Origin: Actinomycetota bacterium
GTDB taxonomy: Bacteria; Actinomycetota; Coriobacteriia; Anaerosomatales; Anaerosomataceae
Direction of reading: 5' to 3'
Assembly (NCBI GenBank): GCA_011372845.1
Contig: DSAI01000194.1
Span: 1 to 6,064, forward strand
DNA length: 6,064 nucleotides
A program made the translations under genes and the position numbers. The notes under the pieces were generated by a model. It did not search any database and was not told the DNA's origin. It was given only the letters and a program-made list of their open reading frames with translations. Positions within the stretch are counted from its first letter, which is position 1. Each line of letters starts with the position of its first letter. Of the stretch, positions 1 through 6,064 are shown piece after piece.

Positions 1-548
1 CGGGTGGCGACCAGCGGCGTGCCTGTGGCGGCCATGATGTCGGTGCCCTTGTGCCGGCGCCCGCCGCTCCTCGGCGCGCCCCAGCTGTCCACGAACCGGT
101 TCTCGCCCGCAACGGGGAACAGTCCGAACTCGGCGATACGCTCGGCGCGAACGCGCTCGGCTTCTGCGGCCTCGGCGTCGGCCAGAGCCTCACGGGCAGC
201 TGCAGCAGCTCGCGATGCCGCCTGCGCCTCTGCGGCAAGCAACTCACGCTCCGCGGTGAGCGCCGCTATCTCGATCGAGATGGCCGCGCGTGTCTCGCCG
301 GAACGCGCCTCGGGGATGCGGTCGCGCAGCGCCTGAAGGCGCGTGCCGAGCCAGACGAGCGAGCTGCGCGCGCGGGAGTCGGCGATAACCGTACGGGTGA
401 CCTCGGCAGTGAGTGACGGGATATCGCCCGCTGCGGCAGCGGTCGTTGGCGGCATCACAACCGCGGCATGCGCGGACGGGGCCGACGGGAACAGTGAGAT
501 AGCCAGTACGATGGTCACGAGTGAAACGAACGCCTTAGCGGTACTCAT
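1..548 (-). CDS. Secreted M23-family peptidoglycan hydrolase (N-terminal part)
   Basis: The frame reads from ATG at 548-546 to the window edge, giving 182 codons without a stop; the 3' end lies outside. Residues 1-28 form a signal peptide: Lys5, a hydrophobic core at about 7-20, and a likely cleavage after SAHA28. Residues about 45-140 are rich in Ala, Glu and Arg with no Pro or Gly after about 85, which suggests a long helix or coiled coil as in NlpD/EnvC-like proteins. The M23 (LytM) domain begins near 144 ([20 protein letters not shown]), and HKGTD at 166-170 matches its HxxxD zinc motif. The second zinc motif (HxH) would lie beyond the edge. In the family these enzymes cleave peptide cross-links of peptidoglycan outside the membrane, or activate amidases when degenerate. 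An AGGAGG sits at 552-557, only 3 nt before the ATG, which is tight, but no better start exists. Activity cannot be judged from this fragment. Confidence 0.85.
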   Translation of the reverse strand, partial: MSTAKAFVSLVTIVLAISLFPSAPSAHAAVVMPPTTAAAAGDIPSLTAEVTRTVIADSRARSSLVWLGTRLQALRDRIPEARSGETRAAISIEIAALTAERELLAAEAQAASRAAAAAREALADAEAAEAERVRAERIAEFGLFPVAGENRFVDSWGAPRSGGRRHKGTDIMAATGTPLVAT

Positions 549-575
549 ACGCCTCCTGCGTACGGGGACATGTCA

Positions 576-608
576 CCGCCGCGGACACCCGGTTCGGAGC
601 CACGGCGG
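576..608 (-). other. GC-rich stem-loop between the vanZ-like gene and the M23 gene
   Basis: Positions 576-584 and 600-608 pair over 9 bp with one G-U, enclosing a 15-nt loop. On the minus strand it lies about 95 nt after the vanZ-like stop and about 28 nt before the M23 start codon. No U-tract follows on either strand, so a classical intrinsic terminator is unlikely. It could be a leader structure of the M23 mRNA or chance pairing in GC-rich DNA. The rest of 549-700 shows no gene and no clear promoter. Confidence 0.3.
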
Positions 609-700
609 ACACGTCGGGTATGCAAGGCTGATGCCAACGCGGCGGCGCATGGCCCCTGAGCAGCGCATATCCACAGGAAGCACACAACTCGGCGAGACGA

Positions 701-1291
701 TCAGCCGTCCTTGCGGCGCAGCCGCTGCAGCGCTCTCCCGATGGCGCGCACCACCACGAACAGCGCATACCCGAGGGCGACACCGGCCGTGTTGAGGATG
801 ACGTCGTCGATGTCCACCGAGCGGGTCGTCTGCAGGGCATCGATGAACCGCTTCGAGAACTGCAGCGCTTCGATCCCGAGCGAGACGCACAGGCCGGTGC
901 CGAGGACCCACCCCCACCTGTCGAGCTTGCGCCACGCCCACGGCCCCAGCGCGCCAAGCGGCACCAGCAACAGCAGGTTGCCGAGCAGGTTCTCCCACGC
1001 CACGCGCCCCAGGTCGCTCTCCAGGTAGAGGCGGATGGTTCGAAGCGGCACGAGGTTCACCGACTCGCGCCAGTACGGGTCGAGCCCCACGCCAGAGCCG
1101 GGCGGGGCCACTTCGAACGGCAGCAGCGTCACGGACACCACCCACGCGCCATAGAAGACGCCGAACAGCCGGGAGGCGATGGTGCGTCGCCGGGCACGGG
1201 TGATCCACCCGTGCAGCAGCACGAGCACCGCCAGGGCGAGCGCTACCAAGAAGACCGTTCCCGAGTGGATGTGCAGTTGCGCTCCGCTCAC
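701..1291 (-). CDS. VanZ-family integral membrane protein
   Basis: The protein has 196 residues and starts with GTG at 1291-1289. Hydrophobic segments lie at about 11-30, 42-60, 101-120, 127-145 and 165-183, and the tail is basic (RALQRLRRKDG), which suggests several membrane spans with a cytoplasmic C-terminus. VanZ-family signatures are SVNLVPLRTI at 77-86, ENLLGNLLLLVPLG at 100-113, EALQ at 141-144, and RSVDIDDVILNTAGVALGY at 157-175. The family is named after the teicoplanin-resistance protein VanZ, but most members have no known biochemical role, so resistance should not be inferred. The start overlaps the coaBC stop in a GTGA arrangement, implying co-transcription and translational coupling. 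A GGAGG lies 12 nt upstream, rather far, which supports dependence on coupling. The family call is firm; the function is unknown. Confidence 0.85.
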   Translation of the reverse strand: MSGAQLHIHSGTVFLVALALAVLVLLHGWITRARRRTIASRLFGVFYGAWVVSVTLLPFEVAPPGSGVGLDPYWRESVNLVPLRTIRLYLESDLGRVAWENLLGNLLLLVPLGALGPWAWRKLDRWGWVLGTGLCVSLGIEALQFSKRFIDALQTTRSVDIDDVILNTAGVALGYALFVVVRAIGRALQRLRRKDG

Positions 1292-2499
1292 TCCGCGTCA
1301 GCGCCTCCGAGCAGACGCGCGAGGCGATCGGCGATCGCGTGCGCGATGACACGCTTGGACAGCACCGGCAGCCACTCCACATCATCGCGGGTCACCAACG
1401 CAACGCGGTTGGCATCGGTACCGAAGCCGAGTGCGGGGTCGCTCACGTCGTTGGCCACCACCAGGTCGCAGCGCTTCGCCTCGAGCTTGTGCCGGGCGTT
1501 GAGCTCCACGTTGGATGTCTCGGCCGCGAAGCCCACGAGCACCGGACGCTCCTCGCGCGCTCCAAGCTCGGCCAGGATGTCGGGATTGCGCACCAGAGCG
1601 ATCGCCTCCGGGGCGTCGGTCTTCTTGATCTTGCCCGAAGCGACCTCCGCGGGACGGAAGTCAGCAACAGCGGCCGAGGCCACCACCGCATCCGCGTCCC
1701 CGGCGCGCCCCATCACGGCGGCGTGCATCTGGAGCGCGGTCCGCACGCGCACGACCTCCACCCCGAAGGGGTCGGCCAGATGCGTGGGGCCCGTCACCAG
1801 CGTGACGCGCGCCCCCCTGCGTGCCACCTCGTCGGCGATGGCGAACCCTGTCTTGCCCGACGAACGGTTGCCGATGTACCGAACGGGGTCGATCGGCTCC
1901 TGCGTACCGCCGGCAGTCACCAGGATGTGCCGCCCGGCGAGGTCCTGCGCCCGTTCGGCCTCGGCCATCACGGCCTCGGCTATGGCCTCCACCGGCGCGA
2001 GACGTCCCTCACCCACGTCACCGCAGGCGAGCTCGCCGCTGTCCGGCTCCACGAACACCACGCCGCGGGCGCGCAGAAGCTCCACGTTCTCCTGCGTGGC
2101 CTCGTCGCGCCACATGTGCACGTTCATCGCCGGCGCCACCACGATGGGCGCCTCTGTAGCGAGCGCGGCGGTGGTGAGCAGGTCGTCGGCCCTCCCCTGC
2201 GCGATCTTGGCGATCACGTTGGCGGTGCACGGCGCGATCACGAACACGTGGGCTTCCTCGGCAAGAGAGATGTGGTGCACCGGCGCGGACGGGTCGTCCT
2301 CCCACAGTGATACCGCCACGGGCTCGTTGGTGAGCGTGCGGAACGTGAGCGGGGTGACGAACCGCGTTGCCGCATCGGTCATCACGACCTTCACGCGGTA
2401 GCCGCGCTTCATGAGCGCGCGCACCAGCTCGCAGCTCTTGTACGCTGCGATACCGCCCGTCACGCCAACGAGCACGGTCGTCGAACCATCTCCGTCCAC
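1288..2499 (-). CDS. coaBC: Bifunctional CoA biosynthesis protein CoaBC (Dfp)
   Basis: The 403-residue protein matches the usual length (E. coli Dfp is about 406). CoaB joins cysteine to 4'-phosphopantothenate using CTP; CoaC decarboxylates the product with FMN to 4'-phosphopantetheine. The N-terminal flavoprotein domain (about 9-180) has VGVTGGIAAYK at 11-21, HISLA with the catalytic His at 76, PAMN at 123-126, and the flap SGELACGDVGEGR at 154-166 with catalytic Cys159. The CoaB domain (about 190-400) has VTAGGTQEPIDPVRYIGNRSSGK at 194-216, where Asn211 corresponds to Asn210 of the E. coli enzyme, and KIKK at 290-293 containing the equivalent of Lys289. All key residues appear intact. I chose GTG at 2499 because AAGGAGG lies 4 nt upstream and the flavoprotein motif follows at once. 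A start at 2598 would add 33 unrelated residues, swallow this ribosome binding site and overlap korA. The gene is divergent from korA and overlaps the vanZ-like gene downstream. Confidence 0.95.
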   Translation of the reverse strand: MDGDGSTTVLVGVTGGIAAYKSCELVRALMKRGYRVKVVMTDAATRFVTPLTFRTLTNEPVAVSLWEDDPSAPVHHISLAEEAHVFVIAPCTANVIAKIAQGRADDLLTTAALATEAPIVVAPAMNVHMWRDEATQENVELLRARGVVFVEPDSGELACGDVGEGRLAPVEAIAEAVMAEAERAQDLAGRHILVTAGGTQEPIDPVRYIGNRSSGKTGFAIADEVARRGARVTLVTGPTHLADPFGVEVVRVRTALQMHAAVMGRAGDADAVVASAAVADFRPAEVASGKIKKTDAPEAIALVRNPDILAELGAREERPVLVGFAAETSNVELNARHKLEAKRCDLVVANDVSDPALGFGTDANRVALVTRDDVEWLPVLSKRVIAHAIADRLARLLGGADAE

Positions 2500-2503
2500 A
2501 CTG

Positions 2504-2510
2504 CCTCCTT
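2504..2510 (-). promoter_or_regulatory. Ribosome binding site of coaBC
   Basis: AAGGAGG read on the minus strand, 4 nt before the GTG at 2499. It decides the start against the longer open frame that begins at 2598. Confidence 0.75.
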
Positions 2511-2521
2511 CCGCACCTCGC

Positions 2522-2551
2522 AGTATGCATCCTCGTCCGCCAGGGGTACAA
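2522..2551 (-). promoter_or_regulatory. Weak candidate promoter for coaBC
   Basis: On the minus strand, TTGTAC (2551-2546) and CATACT (2527-2522) are separated by 18 nt and sit about 23 nt before the coaBC start. The match to a housekeeping sigma consensus is only partial (3/6 and 4/6). It is the best pair I can see in the 92-bp divergent region; I found no convincing counterpart for korA on the plus strand. Confidence 0.25.
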
Positions 2552-2571
2552 AGGATAGCGTACACGTACCC
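2544..2571. repeat. Short inverted repeat in the coaBC-korA divergent region
   Basis: GGGTAC (2544-2549) and GTACCC (2566-2571) are perfect 6-bp inverted arms 16 bp apart. The right arm also belongs to CGTACACGTAC, a CGTAC direct repeat. The position between two divergent genes, overlapping the candidate coaBC -35 element, would suit an operator. The arms are short and contain the self-palindromic GTAC, so chance is a real alternative. Confidence 0.25.
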
Positions 2572-2577
2572 ACCGTG

Positions 2578-2584
2578 AAGGAGG
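2578..2584 (+). promoter_or_regulatory. Ribosome binding site of korA
   Basis: AAGGAGG lies 7 nt before the GTG at 2592, ideal spacing. It fixes that GTG as the korA start. Confidence 0.8.
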
Positions 2585-2591
2585 CTCACCC

Positions 2592-4379
2592 GTGCCACTT
2601 CCCCAGAAGGGCAGCGAGCTGCGCGTGAAGATCGGCGGCGCAGCAGGCCTGGGCATCAAGGCCGCAGGCCAAACGCTCGCGCGGGCGTTCGTGAACGCCG
2701 GGCTCGAGGTCTTCGACCTCACGGAGTACCCATCGCTCATCCGCGGGGGCCACAGCACCTACACCCTCAGGGTCAGCCCGAGGCCGATATCCAGCCACGT
2801 CGAGACCGTGGATGTGCTTATCGCCTTCGACCGCCAGACGGTCGACAAGCATCTCGATGAGGTCATCGACGGCGGCGCGGTGATCTTCGACCCCGAGGTC
2901 ACCTCCACCGACGGGCGGCTGCCAAGCCGGCGCGTACGACCCGTACCGGTACCGCTCAAGAAGTTCGCCAAGGAAGCCGGCGGCCCGATCATGGCCAACA
3001 CCGTGGCGCTCGGCGCCGCACTCGGCCTGGTGCACTTCCCGCTCGACACGCTCGCCGAGTCGATCGCCGCACAGTTCGCCCACAAGGCCGAGGAGATCAC
3101 CGAGCAGAACATCGCCGCAGCGACAGTAGGACACGGATACGTGTCCAAGATGGCGGGCGACTTCTGGATGAAGGTCGAGGGCCTCCCTGATGCACCGCGC
3201 CGCGTGCTCGTTGACGGTAACGAAGCAGTGGGCCTCGGCGCGCTCGCGGCGGGCATCGGCTTCTACGCCGCGTATCCGATGACGCCCGCTTCGTCGCTGC
3301 TGCACTTCATGGCCGCGCACGAGCGCGATGCGGGCGTGGTTGTGAAGCACACGGAAGACGAGCTTGCGGCGATGAACATGGTGGCCGGCGCGGCTTTCAC
3401 GGGCGCTCGCTCGATGTGCGCCACCTCCGGCGGCGGCTTCGCGCTGATGACGGAGGCGTTCGGCATGGCCGGGGTGAGCGAGAGCGCCGTCGTCGTGGGC
3501 GTGTTCACCCGCCCCGGACCGGCAACGGGGATGCCCACCTGGACCGAGCAGAGCGACCTGCGCTACGTGATCCACGCCGGCCAGGGCGAGTTCCCGCGCG
3601 TGGTGCTCGCCCCCGGTGACCAGACCGACGCCTTCGACCTCTCCTGGAAGGCGTTCAACCTCGCCGACCAGCTGCAGACGCCGGTGATCATCCTCGGCGA
3701 CAGCTATCTCTCGGACAACCGGCAGTCGGTACCGTACTTCGACCTCGACACGGTGACGGTGGACCGCGGTAAGCTCGTGTCCGAGGGTGATGTGTCCGAC
3801 CACCCCGACGCCCTCGGCGAGCACGGTGACTACCTGCGCTACAAGGTGACCTTCGATGGCGTGTCGCTCCGCGTACTGCCGGGCGTGAAGGGCGCCACCC
3901 AGCTGGTGAACTCGTACGAGCACGACGAGTACGGGTGGGGCCAGAACGGCGAGATCGCCGCCGAGCGGACCGCCCAGAACGAGAAGCGGATGCGCAAACT
4001 CGAGCTGGCGCGCACGCTCGTTCCGCCACCTGCGGTGTTCGGCGCCGATACAGCCGAGGCCGACGTGGCGGTGCTGTTCTTCGGCACCACCAAAGGCCCC
4101 GTGCTCGAAGCGATGCGCTGGCTCGAGCCGGACGGCGTGAAGGTGGCCGCGATGCAGGTGGTGACCGTGTGGCCATTCCCTGCCGAGGAGGTCCGTCAGT
4201 TCCTCGGCGCGGCGAAGCGCACGGTGATCGTGGAGGGCAACTACACCGGTCAGCTCCAGGGCCTCGTGCGCGAGCAGTGCCTCGTGGACACGGATGACAC
4301 GCTCCACCGCTACGACGGGCGGCCGTTCAGCCCCGAGATGGTCTACGCGAAGCTCAAGGAGGTGGCCGACAATGGTTAA
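2592..4379 (+). CDS. korA: 2-oxoacid:ferredoxin oxidoreductase, fused gamma-alpha subunit (KorA type)
   Basis: The 595-residue protein is a fusion. Residues about 10-190 are the gamma domain of 2-oxoacid:acceptor oxidoreductases (GAAGLGIKAAGQ at 16-27, RGGHSTYTLRVS at 51-62). Residues about 203-590 are the alpha subunit: DGNEAVGLGALAAG at 208-221, the family motif YPMTPASS at 228-235, HTEDELAAMNMVAGAAFTGA at 253-272, TSGGGFALMTEA at 278-289, and the C-terminal domain from about 487. With KorB it forms a thiamine-diphosphate enzyme that oxidatively decarboxylates a 2-oxoacid to acyl-CoA, or runs in reverse in CO2 fixation. The nearest well-known arrangement is the two-subunit 2-oxoglutarate enzyme (KorAB) of Mycobacterium and Hydrogenobacter. 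2-Oxoglutarate is therefore the likeliest substrate, but branched-chain or other oxoacids cannot be excluded. No ferredoxin domain is present. The end overlaps korB by 8 nt. Confidence 0.92.
   Translation: MPLPQKGSELRVKIGGAAGLGIKAAGQTLARAFVNAGLEVFDLTEYPSLIRGGHSTYTLRVSPRPISSHVETVDVLIAFDRQTVDKHLDEVIDGGAVIFDPEVTSTDGRLPSRRVRPVPVPLKKFAKEAGGPIMANTVALGAALGLVHFPLDTLAESIAAQFAHKAEEITEQNIAAATVGHGYVSKMAGDFWMKVEGLPDAPRRVLVDGNEAVGLGALAAGIGFYAAYPMTPASSLLHFMAAHERDAGVVVKHTEDELAAMNMVAGAAFTGARSMCATSGGGFALMTEAFGMAGVSESAVVVGVFTRPGPATGMPTWTEQSDLRYVIHAGQGEFPRVVLAPGDQTDAFDLSWKAFNLADQLQTPVIILGDSYLSDNRQSVPYFDLDTVTVDRGKLVSEGDVSDHPDALGEHGDYLRYKVTFDGVSLRVLPGVKGATQLVNSYEHDEYGWGQNGEIAAERTAQNEKRMRKLELARTLVPPPAVFGADTAEADVAVLFFGTTKGPVLEAMRWLEPDGVKVAAMQVVTVWPFPAEEVRQFLGAAKRTVIVEGNYTGQLQGLVREQCLVDTDDTLHRYDGRPFSPEMVYAKLKEVADNG
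4356..4362 (+). promoter_or_regulatory. Ribosome binding site of korB inside korA
   Basis: AAGGAGG lies within the last codons of korA, 9 nt before the ATG at 4372. It selects that ATG over an upstream in-frame ATG at 4294 that has no such site and would add 26 non-homologous residues. Confidence 0.75.
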
Positions 4380-5256
4380 GGTCGCGGACATCGAACGCGC
4401 GCTCGAGCCCACCTGGTGCCCCGGGTGTGGCAACTTCAACATGTGGAAAGCGCTCAAGGAGGTCCTTGAGGAGTCGGGCATGGGCTTCGAGGACTACGCG
4501 ATGGTGTGGGGTATCGGCTGCCACGGCAACGGCGCCGACTTCTACCGCTCACAGGGCTTCCACGGCCTTCACGGCCGTGCACTGCCGGTGGCCACGGGCA
4601 TCGCGCTCTCCAACCCGGAGCTCAAGGTCATCGTGAGCATGGGCGACGGTGACGGATACGGCATCGGCGGCAACCACTTCATCCACTCGGTCCGCCGGAA
4701 CATCGACATGATGGCCATCTACCACAACAACCAGATCTACGGCCTCACCACGGGCCAGGCATCCCCCACCTCCGATCAGTTCATGAAGACGCCGAGCACG
4801 CCGGGTGGCGTGGTGGAGGAGCCCGTGAACCCGGTGGGCGTGGCGATCGCGCAGGGAGCCACGTTCGTGGCGCGCGGGTTCGCCGGGGACGTGGACCACC
4901 TCAAGTCGCTCTACCGCCAGGCGCTCGACCACCACGGGTTCTCGCTCGTGGACGTCTACCAGCCGTGCGTGACGTGGAACAAGATCAACACCTTCAAGTG
5001 GTTCCGCGACCGCGTGTACAAGCTTGAGGAGCTCGACGACTACGACTCCTCAGACAGGACGATGGCGTTCGAGACCTCGATGTCCACGTTCCACGAACTC
5101 ACGTGCGCTCCGGACGAGTGCAAGATCCCCATCGGCGTGTTCTACCGCGAGGAGGAGTCGTTCACCTACCAGGACGGGCTCCCGCAGCTCGACCGCCCGA
5201 TGTGGAAGCATGCCGAGAAGCCACGGGACATCTCCGAGATCCTGAAGGAGTACTAG
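4372..5256 (+). CDS. korB: 2-oxoacid:ferredoxin oxidoreductase, beta subunit (KorB type)
   Basis: This is the 294-residue thiamine-diphosphate and iron-sulfur subunit that partners KorA in the cytoplasm. It starts with ATG at 4372, overlapping korA by 8 nt, so the subunits are translationally coupled. Visible motifs are TWCPGCGNF at 14-22, WGIGCHGNG at 46-54, GRALPVATGIALSNP at 68-82, and the thiamine-diphosphate motif GDGDGYGIGGNHF (91-103) ending in NN at 119-120, followed by IYGLTTGQASPTS at 122-134. Cys16, Cys19, Cys50 and Cys199 (in YQPC) fit the four ligands of the single [4Fe-4S] cluster known in this family. Two further cysteines near the C-terminus (245 and 250, TCAPDEC) have no role I can assign. 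The subunit passes electrons to an external ferredoxin, none of which is encoded here. Substrate identity is inferred only. Confidence 0.94.
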   Translation: MVKVADIERALEPTWCPGCGNFNMWKALKEVLEESGMGFEDYAMVWGIGCHGNGADFYRSQGFHGLHGRALPVATGIALSNPELKVIVSMGDGDGYGIGGNHFIHSVRRNIDMMAIYHNNQIYGLTTGQASPTSDQFMKTPSTPGGVVEEPVNPVGVAIAQGATFVARGFAGDVDHLKSLYRQALDHHGFSLVDVYQPCVTWNKINTFKWFRDRVYKLEELDDYDSSDRTMAFETSMSTFHELTCAPDECKIPIGVFYREEESFTYQDGLPQLDRPMWKHAEKPRDISEILKEY

Positions 5257-5259
5257 CTT

Positions 5260-5380
5260 GGGGTGAGCCACGCGCCGTGCTACGTAGTCCTCGGCGGGTG
5301 CCCTCGGTGTCGCGGAGGCATGACCTCCGCGACACCTTCCCCGCCTGCGGAGTGACTTCGTACGGCGCGTGCCCCACCCC
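5260..5380. repeat. 121-nt nested foldback filling the convergent intergenic region
   Basis: From outside in, the paired arms are: 5260-5265 with 5375-5380 (6 bp); 5269-5278 with 5362-5371 (10 bp); 5286-5292 with 5350-5357 (7 bp, one bulged base); 5293-5298 with 5340-5345 (6 bp); and 5306-5318 with 5324-5336 (13 bp, 5-nt loop). About 42 base pairs are thus made by a segment that begins 3 nt after the korB stop and ends 15 nt before the stop of the convergent gene. It may be a bidirectional terminator or processing structure, or a remnant of a repeated palindromic or MITE-like element. No target-site duplication is evident, and no second copy exists in this window. Confidence 0.65.
5306..5336. 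terminator. Hairpin terminator candidate between convergent korB and the isomerase-like gene
   Basis: A perfect 13-bp inverted repeat (GGTGTCGCGGAGG and its complement) with loop CATGA lies 50 nt after the korB stop. On the plus strand it is followed only by TTCCCC, and on the minus strand by no U-run, so it is not a textbook intrinsic terminator. High-GC bacteria often use such U-poor hairpins, and the convergent placement suits a shared terminator. Confidence 0.6.
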
Positions 5381-5395
5381 GGCGACGCACCAGCC

Positions 5396-6064
5396 TTACA
5401 GCATCGTCTCCCACCAGTCGGCCAGGCGTGCGGCATGGTGACCGCGGATCATCACGATGTGGTTCCCGAGCGGCGTGTGCAGCAGATCCCTCACGGCGCC
5501 ATCGGCAAGCGCGATGTCCACCTGCGTACGGCACAGGTTCTCGGCATCCCCGCGTGCCACGATCTCACCCTCGGCCAGCCAGAGCGCTTCCATGTCGGCT
5601 CCGCCGATGCGGAGCAGGGTCACCGGGCCGAGCGGCAGGTCGCCCTGGATGCCCACGCCCTGCCCCGACTCGAAGTGCGAGCGCAACCGGTAGCGTTCGA
5701 GCATCGCGCGCGCGATCGTGCAGTGCGCGAGCTTGAGCGTGTCGGCCGTCTCGTCGAGCTCCGAGGGGTTGGCCATCCATGGCAGCTCGCCGGTGAGCAG
5801 GTTGGCCCACACCATGCCCACGGTGCTCACGAGATCGCCTTCACATCCGGCCATCACGCCAGCATCGGTGAGCGCCGACAGCGCGAAGCAGCCGGTGGTC
5901 TCGCGCGACACCAGCAGGTCGAAACAGCGGAGGGAGACCGCGTCGAGGTCGTACCGCTCAACGAGCGCCTCCATCGCCGACGTCACACGCGCCACGTCGG
6001 CAAGATCCCCAGGGGTCGGCTCGACACATCCGGTGGCGTCACCCGAGAGCGAGGCCACGCCGGC
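5396..6064 (-). CDS. L-fucose isomerase-like protein (COG2407), C-terminal part
   Basis: The frame is open from the right edge to TAA at 5398-5396, leaving 222 residues. The true start lies outside, since family members run to about 400-500 residues; a GTG at 6058 is probably internal. Numbering from that GTG codon, the family-like motifs are GCEGDLVSTVGMVWANLLTG (71-90), LAHCTIA (110-116), SHFESGQGVGIQGD (127-140), CRTQ (176-179) and PLGNHIVMIRGHH (196-208). Fucose/arabinose-type isomerases interconvert aldoses and ketoses with a divalent metal bound by Glu, Asp and His. Here Glu73 fits the metal Glu and His200 may fit the His, but the position 24 residues after Glu73, where E. coli FucI has its metal Asp, is Asn97 (PWMANP). 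This may mark a subfamily with another substrate or role. The gene is convergent to korAB and shares the hairpin with it. The family call is good; the activity is unknown. Confidence 0.75.
   Translation of the reverse strand, partial: AGVASLSGDATGCVEPTPGDLADVARVTSAMEALVERYDLDAVSLRCFDLLVSRETTGCFALSALTDAGVMAGCEGDLVSTVGMVWANLLTGELPWMANPSELDETADTLKLAHCTIARAMLERYRLRSHFESGQGVGIQGDLPLGPVTLLRIGGADMEALWLAEGEIVARGDAENLCRTQVDIALADGAVRDLLHTPLGNHIVMIRGHHAARLADWWETML

Noticed and set aside
4..416. Plus-strand open frames over the left edge
   Set aside because: They are shadows of the minus-strand M23 gene, which shows a signal peptide and the HxxxD zinc motif.
701..1291. Calling the VanZ-family gene a glycopeptide-resistance determinant
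   Set aside because: No vanH/A/X or two-component genes are nearby, and most VanZ-family proteins have no demonstrated link to resistance.
573..1385. Minus-strand 270-codon frame over the vanZ-like gene and the gap after it
   Set aside because: Arg/Pro/Ala-rich with no motifs; the VanZ-family protein in another frame of the same strand explains the region.
1211..2401. Long plus-strand open frames (396 and 323 codons) over coaBC
   Set aside because: Low-complexity Ser/Ala/Arg or His/Arg-rich products with no family resemblance; coaBC on the minus strand has all catalytic motifs.
2554..2566. A plus-strand -10 element for korA around GATAGCGTACACG
   Set aside because: No acceptable -35 partner lies at 16-18 nt, so I did not annotate a promoter.
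2500..2598. 33-residue N-terminal extension of CoaBC from a start at 2598
   Set aside because: It would overlap the korA start, lacks a ribosome binding site, and would include the AAGGAGG that precedes the GTG at 2499.
4294..4371. 26-residue N-terminal extension of KorB
   Set aside because: It lies inside korA in another frame, has an Arg/Ser/Thr-rich sequence unlike the family, and the ATG at 4372 has a well-placed AAGGAGG.
2586..4481. A 631-codon open frame antisense to korA
   Set aside because: Its product is rich in His, Arg, Leu and Val without recognisable motifs, as expected opposite a GC-rich gene. The plus strand carries clear KorA motifs and a good ribosome binding site.

Overview
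The window is GC-rich and densely coded, and it looks like an ordinary bacterial chromosome segment. Starts are frequently GTG, Shine-Dalgarno sequences are strong AGGAGG types, and long antisense open frames abound because of GC-rich third codon positions. A two-subunit ferredoxin-dependent 2-oxoacid oxidoreductase, a bifunctional CoaBC and a fucose-isomerase-like protein would suit an anaerobic or facultative high-GC lineage such as a deep-branching Actinomycetota (Coriobacteriia-like). This placement is inferred from general character and is not proven by any marker gene.

Layout, left to right. (1) 1-548, minus strand: N-terminal part of a secreted M23-type peptidoglycan hydrolase (signal peptide, Ala/Glu/Arg-rich helical segment, start of the M23 domain), cut by the window edge. 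(2) 549-700: short intergenic stretch with one GC-rich stem-loop. (3) 701-1291, minus: VanZ-family membrane protein. (4) 1288-2499, minus: coaBC, whose stop overlaps the vanZ-like start (GTGA), so the two probably form one operon. (5) 2500-2591: 92-bp divergent intergenic region with a weak promoter candidate and a small inverted repeat. (6) 2592-4379 and 4372-5256, plus: korA (gamma-alpha fusion) and korB (beta), overlapping by 8 nt. (7) 5257-5395: convergent intergenic region that is almost entirely a nested, imperfect foldback capped by a perfect 13-bp hairpin. (8) 5396-6064, minus: C-terminal part of a COG2407 fucose-isomerase-like protein, running off the right edge.

Functionally, korAB links 2-oxoacids, CoA and ferredoxin: 2-oxoacid + CoA + oxidised ferredoxin <-> acyl-CoA + CO2 + reduced ferredoxin. 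It stands head-to-head with coaBC, which makes 4'-phosphopantetheine, the precursor of the CoA that KorAB uses. Shared control of the two is possible but not shown. The VanZ-like protein and the M23 hydrolase point to envelope functions on the same strand. No mobile element, CRISPR array, tRNA or rRNA was seen. No convincing novel multi-gene system is visible; the most unusual item is the 121-nt foldback at 5260-5380.
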